The notes beneath the pieces were generated by a model. It ran no database searches and was not told the origin of the DNA. It worked only from the letters and a program-made list of their open reading frames with translations. A program made the position numbers and the translations under genes. This document shows positions 8,873-15,011 of a DNA stretch of 64,000 bases, piece by piece. Source of the stretch: Halogranum gelatinilyticum (GTDB lineage Archaea > Halobacteriota > Halobacteria > Halobacteriales > Haloferacaceae). The stretch covers positions 186,001 through 250,000 of the forward strand of contig NZ_FNHL01000003.1 in NCBI RefSeq assembly GCF_900103715.1, written 5' to 3'. The stretch's first letter is position 1. Each line of letters starts with the position of its first letter.

Positions 8873-10632
8873 AGCTGGTCCTCCGAGAGAGCGAACTTAC
8901 CGTTCGCACCGCCCGAGGAGACCATCGGATAGACGTTCTCCGCGGGGTCGATGTGGAAGTCGATGACCGAGGGACCGTCGTAGGCGAGTGCCTCCTCGAT
9001 GGTGTCTGCGACCTCGTCGTAGTTGTCGACCGACCAGCCGCGGGCACCGAACGCCTCGGCCAGCTTGTCGAACTCGGGACACCAGTCGTAACCGGCGGCC
9101 ATCCGCCGACCTTCGAAGAAGGCGTCCTGCCACTGTCGAACCATCCCGATATACTCGTTGTTCAGGACGGCGACGGTGATGTCGAGGTTCTCACGGACGG
9201 CGACTGAGAGCTCCTGAATCGTCATCAGGAACGAGCCGTCGCCGTCGACACAGACGACTTCCTGGTCGTCGTCGGCCGCGAGCCGCGCACCGATTGCGGC
9301 GGGCAGGCCGTAGCCCATCGTCCCCAGCCCGTGGGAGGAGACCCACGTGCGCGGGTGCGAGAACTTCCAGTACTGGGCGGCCCACATCTGGTGTTGGCCG
9401 ACGCCGGTCGTGACGATGGCGCGGTCCGAGGTGGCTGCGTCCAACGCCTCGACGACGAACTGCGGCTTCAGCGGCTCGTCGTCCGGCGCGGCGTAGTCCA
9501 TCGGATACTCGTCTTTCCACGTGTGACACTGCTGCCGCCACTCGCGGGCGTCGGGCGAGCGGTTCAGCTCCGCGGTCAGCTGGTCGAGGACGGTCTCCGC
9601 GTCGCCGACGAGCGGATAGTCCGCGTAGACGTTCTTCGAAATCTCCGCCGGGTCGATGTCGACGTGGATAACCTCCGCCTCCGGGGCGAAGGTGTCGACA
9701 CCACCGGTCAGGCGGTCGTCGAACCGACAGCCGACAGCGATCAAGAGGTCCGTGTGGGTGATGGCCATGTTGGCGTAGCCGGTGCCGTGCATCCCGGCCC
9801 ACTCCAGACACAGCTCGTGGTCGTCGGGCATCGTGCCGATTGCGGGCATCGTCTCGACGACAGGGATGCCGTTGTCGATGGCGAACGCCCGCGCCGTCTC
9901 GGTCGCGTTGCCCTTGATGATGCCGCCGCCGAAGAGCAAGAGCGGTTTCTCCGCGCGCTCGATGGCGCGGGCCGCCGTCTCGACGTCCTCGCCGTCGGCT
10001 TCGGTCTGGACGGTGTGGTTCCGCGGCGTCGTCGCCTCGCCAGGCTCACGGTCGGTCTCGCCGAGCGTGATGTCCTTCGGCAGGTCGACGAGCGTCGGAC
10101 CGGGGCGGCCCGTCCCGGCGAGACTGAACGCCTCGCCGACGGTGTCGCCGACGGTGTCCGAGTCGCTCGCGAAGTAGTTGTGTTTCGTGATGGGCATCGT
10201 GACGCCGGTCGTGTCCGTCTCCTGGAAGGCGTCCGAGCCGACCATATGCGACGGGACCTGTCCCGTCAGTGCCAGCATGGCGTCCGAGTCCATGTTGGCG
10301 TCGGCGAGACCGGTCACGAGGTTGGTCGCGCCGGGACCGGACGTCGCGAAGCAGACGCCGGGGTCGCCCTTGACGACGCCGTAGGCGTCGGCCGCGTGGG
10401 CCGCGCCCTGCTCGTGGGCCATCGTGACGTGGCGGATCGACGAGTCGTAGAGCGCGTCGTAGACGGGCATGATCGCCCCGCCCTGGACGCCGAAGACCGT
10501 GTCGACGCCCACGTTCTCGAGGGCGCGAACGGTCGACTGCGCGCCGGTCGTGACGGGCGTGGCTGTTGTCGATTCCTCGTCTCGTGTGTCTGTGTCTGTG
10601 TCTGTCTTGGTTGCGGGTTCGGGTTCGCTCAT
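8869..10632 (-). CDS. ilvB: acetolactate synthase large (catalytic) subunit
   Basis: 587 residues. Thiamine-diphosphate enzyme joining two pyruvates, or pyruvate with 2-oxobutyrate. MAHEQGAAHAADAYG carries the catalytic Glu that activates the cofactor, and VDGDGSFLMTIQELS with VLNNEYIGMVRQW is the TPP/Mg motif (GDG to NN). The first 25 residues are an Asp/Thr-rich low-complexity tail (TKTDTDTDTRDEESTT), so the conserved protein begins near residue 27. It is the first structural gene of the seven-gene block and is preceded by a 103-base untranslated stretch behind a candidate leader peptide. Confidence 0.95.
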   Translation of the reverse strand: MSEPEPATKTDTDTDTRDEESTTATPVTTGAQSTVRALENVGVDTVFGVQGGAIMPVYDALYDSSIRHVTMAHEQGAAHAADAYGVVKGDPGVCFATSGPGATNLVTGLADANMDSDAMLALTGQVPSHMVGSDAFQETDTTGVTMPITKHNYFASDSDTVGDTVGEAFSLAGTGRPGPTLVDLPKDITLGETDREPGEATTPRNHTVQTEADGEDVETAARAIERAEKPLLLFGGGIIKGNATETARAFAIDNGIPVVETMPAIGTMPDDHELCLEWAGMHGTGYANMAITHTDLLIAVGCRFDDRLTGGVDTFAPEAEVIHVDIDPAEISKNVYADYPLVGDAETVLDQLTAELNRSPDAREWRQQCHTWKDEYPMDYAAPDDEPLKPQFVVEALDAATSDRAIVTTGVGQHQMWAAQYWKFSHPRTWVSSHGLGTMGYGLPAAIGARLAADDDQEVVCVDGDGSFLMTIQELSVAVRENLDITVAVLNNEYIGMVRQWQDAFFEGRRMAAGYDWCPEFDKLAEAFGARGWSVDNYDEVADTIEEALAYDGPSVIDFHIDPAENVYPMVSSGGANGKFALSEDQL

Positions 10633-10730
10633 TGGATACCCCCGTGTCGATGGGTCTGTGGTTGGTTAGTCGTGTGCGTGGCTTGGTGCACTGAAAACGG
10701 TGCAAGCGCCGGGTCAGAAGGGGTGGTGGA

Positions 10731-10748
10731 AGGGGCTAGGCGGCCCCT
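10731..10748 (-). promoter_or_regulatory. hairpin at the end of the ilv leader ORF
   Basis: On the minus strand AGGGGC, loop CGCCTA and GCCCCT form a 6-bp G:C-rich stem that includes the leader stop codon. A second weaker hairpin follows at about 10686-10708 (TGCAC, loop CGTTTTCA, GTGCA). A ribosome stalled on the preceding Val-Leu-Ile codons or sitting at the stop would change folding here, so these are candidate attenuator elements. There is no U-run typical of an intrinsic terminator. Confidence 0.35.
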
Positions 10749-10822
10749 ACAATAATGAGCGTCCGCACGACAGCGTCGCTGGCGGTGAGAGCGGACCCAC
10801 GTGCCGCGACTGACTGCGTCAT
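10736..10822 (-). CDS. putative ilvB leader peptide (28 residues, Val/Leu/Ile-rich end)
   Basis: An ORF of 28 codons, starting at the ATG at 10822 and stopping at TAG (10736-10738), between leuA and ilvB. Its last 13 residues are DAVVRTLIIVGAA, giving the regulatory amino acids V, V, L, I, I, V in a cluster just before the stop. This is the layout of enteric ilv leader peptides. A TATA-like box lies about 30 bases upstream of the ATG, which makes it the natural leaderless start of the operon mRNA. The stop codon sits inside a 6-bp hairpin (10731-10748). Inference only: no archaeal precedent is known to me. Confidence 0.55.
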   Translation of the reverse strand: MTQSVAARGSALTASDAVVRTLIIVGAA

Positions 10823-10848
10823 CGTGTTGGATTGGTTTGCCCGGACGT

Positions 10849-10860
10849 GCATAATCTTTT
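10849..10860 (-). promoter_or_regulatory. TATA-like box of the ilvBNC-leuCDB operon
   Basis: AAAAGATTATGC on the minus strand, centred about 32 bases before the leader-peptide ATG at 10822. That is the normal spacing for a leaderless haloarchaeal transcript starting at or next to this ATG, and it places ilvB itself behind a roughly 190-base leader. Confidence 0.5.
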
Positions 10861-10944
10861 CGCGGCGTGCAAGGGTTGCGCGAAGCCACCGGCTCGTTCA
10901 CTCGCCACTGGCTGGGTAGTGAAACGGACGACGGCCCGGACATC

Positions 10945-12169
10945 TTACGCCCGAACCTCCTCCTCGCGGTAGACGCCCTCTTCGCGGGCGAACCGTTTGA
11001 GTTCGGTCATCGTCACCCGCTGTTTCTCCGCGCCGTAGTCCTTGACGCGGCGGGTGATGGTGCGGACCTCGGAGTCGGTCGGCTCGAAGCCAGCCTCCTC
11101 CAGTCGCTTGCGGACCGAGTGGGTCCCCGTGTGCTTGCCCAGGACGAACTCGCGTGTCGCCCCGACCATCTCGGGCGTCATGACACCCGGTTCGAAGGTG
11201 TCGCTGTTCTCCAGCACGCCAGCGGCGTGGATGCCGCTCTCGTGGGAGAAGGCGTTGCGCCCGACGACCGGCTTGTTCGCCGGGATGGGGATGTCCGAGG
11301 CCGACTCGACCAGTCGAGCCAGCTCGGTGATGCGCGTGGTGTCGATACCGGTCTCGACGCCGTAGAGCGCCTCTGCCGACATGACGACCTCCTCGTAGGC
11401 GGCGTTACCGGCGCGCTCGCCGATGCCGTTGACCGAGACCTGTGCCTGGTGCGCACCGGCCTCGAAGCCGGCCATCGCGTTGGCGCTGGCCAGCCCGAAG
11501 TCGTCGTGGGCGTGGACGTCGATTTGGGCGTCCGTGTGCTCGCGGACCGTCGAGACCAGCTTGGCCATTCGGGTCGGCGTACAGACGCCGCAGGTGTCCG
11601 GGATGTTGATCCAGTCGACGTCGACTTCGCTGACCGCCTCGATGATCTCGATCAGGAACGCCTCCTCGGTCCGGGTGGCGTCCATCGGCGAGAACATCAC
11701 GTCGACGCCCGCCTCCTTCACTCGCTCGACGGAGGCGACGGCGCGTTCGACTGCCTCTTCGCGGCTCGCGTGCATCGAGTCCTGCAACTGGACGTCGCTG
11801 GTGCTGACGAAGACGTGGACGAGGTCGACACCCGAGTCGAGTGCAGCCTCCACGTCCTTGTCGACAACTCTGGCCAGTCCGCAGGTGGTCACGTCAGTCG
11901 ACGAAGCGATGTCACTGACGGCTTCGAACTCCGCGTCGGAGTTGACGGGGAACCCGGCCTCGATGACGTGGGTGCCCATCTCGTCCAGTACGGCGGCGAT
12001 GTCGCGCTTCTCCTCGTAGCTGAACGAGGTGCGTGGCGACTGCTCACCGTCACGGAGCGTCGTGTCGAAAATCCGTACGTTCTCTATCTCAGAAGAGTGT
12101 TCCAGTGTGCCCTGGAAGAACTCGACCCGCCGAGCTGGTACTCGACGTGTCCATGTTGTGGTTGGACAT
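10945..12169 (-). CDS. leuA: 2-isopropylmalate/citramalate synthase family protein, start region frameshifted
   Basis: DTTLRDGEQSPRTSFSYEEK and HAHDDFGLASANAMAGFEAG are the two DRE-TIM signatures of isopropylmalate, citramalate and homocitrate synthases. The in-frame part from VEFFQGTL (12126) gives 393 residues and lacks the C-terminal allosteric LeuA domain. No ATG, GTG or TTG exists in frame between 11979, which is inside the barrel and too late, and a stop at about 12181. An ATG at 12169, about 30 bases after a TATA box, reads MSNHNMDTSSTSSA and would join VEFFQGTL exactly if one G of the GGG run (C-run 12126-12128 on +) were absent. So the gene has a natural 1-base insertion, a sequence error or a recoding site. 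LeuA is favoured by context, but citramalate synthase remains possible. Confidence 0.8.
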
Positions 12170-12192
12170 TGTACTCGATGTCACGGTCGTTC

Positions 12193-12205
12193 CGATATAT
12201 AAAAG
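12193..12205 (-). promoter_or_regulatory. TATA-like box of leuA
   Basis: CTTTTATATATCG on the minus strand, about 31 bases before the ATG at 12169. It supports that ATG as the true translation start of leuA on a leaderless mRNA, although that ATG is one base out of frame with the rest of the gene. Confidence 0.55.
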
Positions 12206-12498
12206 TGTCTCTTAGACAGTCGGTGTCACGTTTCGTATGTGGCTCGGCAACACGGGTGATTCGAGAAACCGCACGACATCGACGCCCTTCAATTCCCTGA
12301 TTGTCCTTATATAGCATAATATCACACCGATGTGTTGGCCAGCCAAAAGAACCGTGAAATAGTATATTTTCAACCAAAAAGAGAAAGATTAACTCCCGAG
12401 CGGCTCACGCGCACCCCCGACTGGACGAGTGTGGACTCGGCGGCCGAACCCGTCGGAACGACCGAACGCTTTTCTCGGCCCCCTGCAAGAACCTCGGT
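12206..12498. other. A+T-rich divergent intergenic region, leuA to DUF5779-like gene
   Basis: No gene is supported here. The stretch 12300-12395 is unusually A+T-rich for this genome (CCTTATATAGCATAATATC, AGTATATTTTCAACC) and offers TATA-like sequences on both strands. A GAACGCTTTTCTC element at 12465-12477 lies about 28 bases before the rightward gene at 12499 and is its likeliest promoter. The upper part probably also carries the upstream control sequences of leuA. Confidence 0.4.
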
Positions 12499-12789
12499 AT
12501 GAGCGATTTCGAACTCGACCTCAGAGGGGCCGAAGACCAGCTCGACGACGTGGAGATCGAGGGCAACGTCGTCCTGGGCGTCCTCGACGGGAGCACCGAA
12601 CCGGACGTCTGGATCCGGAAGGTACAGGAGGGCAACGTGCTGTTTCTCGCCATCGAGGGCGACCTGAACGCGCTCGCGGCGGGCTTCGCACGCGAGGTCA
12701 AGGATATGGGCGGCGAGCTGATGCACTTCCGGAAGTTCCTCATCGTCGCGCCCGAGAACGTCGACATCGACACCAGCCGCCTCGACTGA
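12499..12789 (+). CDS. DUF5779-like haloarchaeal protein
   Basis: 96 residues, soluble and acidic, function unknown. The sequence alternates beta strands and a helix (EGNVVLGVLDGSTEPDVWI, EGNVLFLAIEGDLNALAAG, GELMHFRKFLIVAPENVDID). The pattern matches the DUF5779 family I recall from haloarchaea. The compact fold with VLFLAIEGDLN followed by an amphipathic helix suggests a small alpha/beta domain without catalytic residues. A single gene by context; the next gene is convergent. Confidence 0.6.
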   Translation: MSDFELDLRGAEDQLDDVEIEGNVVLGVLDGSTEPDVWIRKVQEGNVLFLAIEGDLNALAAGFAREVKDMGGELMHFRKFLIVAPENVDIDTSRLD

Positions 12790-12839
12790 ATCGGCGTGTT
12801 CGGCCGACCCAAGTCGGCTCACTCGGCCCGGCGTCAGAC

Positions 12840-13322
12840 TCAGTCGAACCGGCTCGTCTCGGCACCGCAGGCGTCACAGGAGAGAACGTATTCGACCGTG
12901 TCGTCGCCTTCTCGCTTCTCGTAGTCCCGGCCAGTGACCTCGCCGCAGGCCGGACATTCCTCCTCGATGACGGCCGCGTCGCTGTCTTTCGGCGCGCCGA
13001 CGGCGACGACCTCCGCCACCGAGTCGCCGACGGCACGGGCTCGGTTCCAGTGTTCCGGCGGGACGAAGAACGCCTCGCCCGCAGCGACGTGATACTCCTC
13101 GTCGGGCGTCTCGACGACGAGCTCGCCAGCGAGGACGTAGAACAGCTCCTCGTGGTCGGGATGTTTGTGGTAGCCCCACGGGATCTGTTCGCCGGGGTCG
13201 GCCCGGAAGACGTTGAAGCTGAACGCCGTCGCGCCGACTGCTTCGTCGACTTCCTTCTTCTCGCGCGTCGGGTTCGGTGTGTTCGGGAGGTCGTCGATAG
13301 CGACCTTACGGTAGCCGGTCAT
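12840..13322 (-). CDS. cupin protein with C-terminal zinc ribbon
   Basis: 160 residues. The cupin motifs are complete: HKHPDHEELFYVLAGELVVE (two His and Glu) and GEAFFVPPEHWNRARAVG (the third His), giving a 3-His/1-Glu metal site in a single beta-barrel. From about residue 123 the protein adds a zinc ribbon: CPACG and, some 25 residues later, CDACG. Small cupins of this type are sugar or auxin-binding-like proteins or isomerases; the ligand cannot be told. Possibly cotranscribed with the VOC protein upstream (47-base gap). Confidence 0.8.
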   Translation of the reverse strand: MTGYRKVAIDDLPNTPNPTREKKEVDEAVGATAFSFNVFRADPGEQIPWGYHKHPDHEELFYVLAGELVVETPDEEYHVAAGEAFFVPPEHWNRARAVGDSVAEVVAVGAPKDSDAAVIEEECPACGEVTGRDYEKREGDDTVEYVLSCDACGAETSRFD

Positions 13323-13369
13323 ACGCGGGTTACAGCGTCGGCCCTGATAACCTCGTGGACGGAACCGAA

Positions 13370-14077
13370 TCAGGTCTCGACGAACGTCACGAGGTGGCCG
13401 TCGGGGTCGCGGACGCGGAGGCCGCGTTTCCCGCTCTCGCTGACCGCGATGGGTTCGTCACACCAGCCGACGACTGCGGCGACCGCCTCGGCCGGGTCGT
13501 CGACGGCGAGCGTGAGGTCAACGTGCACGCCCCCACGCGCGTCCGCGAGACCTAACTGCGGCTCCCAGAGTTCGAGGTCGAACGGGCCGCGCAGTCTGAC
13601 GCGGTGGCGTTCGTCGCCGCGGTCGACGACCTCGAAGCCGAGGGCGGTGTAGAAGGCCTCCGCCCGGGCGAGATGACCGACTTCGAGGACGACTTCGAAG
13701 ATGCCGGTCAGGCCAGTTTCACTGGATTCGCCACCGTCCCCGTCGATACCGCCGATCTCGACACAGTGGTCGTCCGGGTCGTCGACGTAGAGCGACCGGT
13801 AACTCCCGAAGGTATACTCCGCAGGGTCGAGGTCGGCGAGCGAGTCGAGCCAGTCGTCGTACTCGTCGGCCGGTGTCGTGAACGCGTAGTGGACGTGGAG
13901 TCCACCACGGGGAGCCTCGGTCGGCCGTCTGAGGACGAGGTCGGTGTCGCCGACGCGGTAGCCGACGGCCGTCTCGGTGACGCTCGTCGGGTCGAGTCCG
14001 AGCCGTCCTTCGTAGAAGTCGCGCGCTCGGTCGAGATACTTGACTTCCAGACCGAGGCGGTCGAGACCAGTGAGCAT
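13370..14077 (-). CDS. VOC-superfamily protein with two glyoxalase-like domains
   Basis: 235 residues in two paralogous vicinal-oxygen-chelate halves. Domain 1 spans about 1-115 (GLEVKYLDRARDFYEGRLGLD, GLHVHYAFTTPADEYDDW, DDHCVEIGG). Domain 2 spans about 125-235 (VLEVGHLARAEAFYTALGFEV, GGVHVDLTLAVDDP, VRDPDGHLVTFVE). His and Glu metal ligands are present in the first half (HVHY, CVEI) and plausible in the second. The family includes extradiol dioxygenases, glyoxalases and resistance proteins; no substrate can be assigned. The ATG at 14077 (MLTGLDRLGLEVKYLD) was chosen over an upstream in-frame start. Confidence 0.8.
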   Translation of the reverse strand: MLTGLDRLGLEVKYLDRARDFYEGRLGLDPTSVTETAVGYRVGDTDLVLRRPTEAPRGGLHVHYAFTTPADEYDDWLDSLADLDPAEYTFGSYRSLYVDDPDDHCVEIGGIDGDGGESSETGLTGIFEVVLEVGHLARAEAFYTALGFEVVDRGDERHRVRLRGPFDLELWEPQLGLADARGGVHVDLTLAVDDPAEAVAAVVGWCDEPIAVSESGKRGLRVRDPDGHLVTFVET

Positions 14078-14187
14078 ACCGGGGCTACGGCTCGGGAATG
14101 CAAAAGGGCACGTCCGCGTCGGCACCGGCGCGTCGGTCGACGCGAACGATTCGGCGGCCGAAAGCGGAGGGGAGCACCGGGAGAGCG

Positions 14188-14197
14188 TCTTTTAAGC
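14188..14197 (+). promoter_or_regulatory. TATA-like box before the degenerate MBL-like gene
   Basis: TCTTTTAAGC, centred about 29 bases before the ATG at 14222, fits a leaderless promoter. Confidence 0.45.
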
Positions 14198-14221
14198 GAA
14201 TTCGGTCCCAACTCGGGGCAT

Positions 14222-14911
14222 ATGCCGATGAAAGGCTCCGGAACGAGCGAACTGCGCGAGATCGACCGCTGGGAGGATGGCGTCGGCTGGATCGCGTACC
14301 CCGACGAAGAGATGCAACGCGCCAGCCACGCGTTCGTCGGCGACGACGGCGGCGTCTGGGTCGTCGACCCCGTGGACGCCGACGGACTCGACGAGTTGCT
14401 CGCGGAGTTCGGCGACGTCGCGGGCGTCGTCGTCATGCTCGACCGCCACAAGCGTGACTCCGCAGCCATCGCCAACCGTCACGACGTCTCGGTCTACGTG
14501 CCGGACTGGATGACCGGCGTCGCCTCGGAGCTCAACGCGCCCGTCGAGCGGTTCGGCCGCCAGCTGGCCGACACGGGCTACCGCGCCATCACGGTCCGCG
14601 ACTCGTCGGTTCCGCCGTGGCAGGAAGTCGGACTCTACCACGAGGCGTCGGGGACGCTCGTCGTGGCGGAGTCCGTCGGTGCGGCCGAGTACTTCCTCGC
14701 GCCGGGCGAGTCTCTGGGCGTCCATCCGATGCTCCGGCTCTTCCCGCCGGAGCGCGCACTGGGCGACCTCGAACCCGAGCGTCTCTTCGTCGGCCACGGC
14801 GAAGGCGTCACGAGCGATGCCACGTCGGCACTCCGTGACGCGCTCGACGGTTCACGGAGCCGCAGCGTGTCTCTCTACGGGAAGACGCTGAAAATGTTCG
14901 TCGCAGGATAA
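14222..14911 (+). CDS. metallo-beta-lactamase-like protein with degenerate metal site
   Basis: 229 residues with the outline of an MBL fold: GGVWVVDPVDADGLDEL (first sandwich strand), VVVMLDRHKRDSAAIANRHDV at the place of HxHxDH, SGTLVVAESVGAAEYFLAPGE and ERLFVGHGEGV at the place of the late His. The canonical HxHxDH is replaced by DRHKRDSA, so a di-zinc hydrolase site is doubtful. It may bind one metal or serve a non-catalytic role. Proteins of this shape are common in haloarchaea as far as I recall. Monocistronic. Confidence 0.65.
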   Translation: MPMKGSGTSELREIDRWEDGVGWIAYPDEEMQRASHAFVGDDGGVWVVDPVDADGLDELLAEFGDVAGVVVMLDRHKRDSAAIANRHDVSVYVPDWMTGVASELNAPVERFGRQLADTGYRAITVRDSSVPPWQEVGLYHEASGTLVVAESVGAAEYFLAPGESLGVHPMLRLFPPERALGDLEPERLFVGHGEGVTSDATSALRDALDGSRSRSVSLYGKTLKMFVAG

Positions 14912-14926
14912 CTTCACTTGCCGGTA

Positions 14927-14937
14927 CATTTTTAGTA
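14927..14937 (+). promoter_or_regulatory. TATA-like box upstream of the CHAT gene
   Basis: CATTTTTAGTA lies about 29 bases before an ATG at 14961. That ATG opens a 16-codon ORF rather than the CHAT frame. Confidence 0.4.
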
Positions 14938-14960
14938 GCACAGTTTAAACCAGATTGCAT

Positions 14961-15011
14961 ATGATGACCGTGCTGGGCCGTAACAACCGCCGACGAGGTG
15001 TCTCACGTTGA
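14961..15011 (+). CDS. 16-codon upstream ORF overlapping the CHAT start
   Basis: Reads MMTVLGRNNRRRGVSR and stops with TGA at 15009-15011, overlapping the TTG start of the CHAT gene at 15008. The spacing to the TATA-like box suggests that it is the first ORF on a leaderless mRNA. It could couple translation to the CHAT frame, or reflect a frameshifted true N-terminus. Confidence 0.3.
   Translation: MMTVLGRNNRRRGVSR

Noticed and set aside
12089-12169. The out-of-frame ATG at 12169 as a leuA leader peptide
   Set aside because: The 26 codons lack a run of Leu or other branched-chain codons, and a one-base change would fuse them to the LeuA N-terminus, so a frameshift explains it better.
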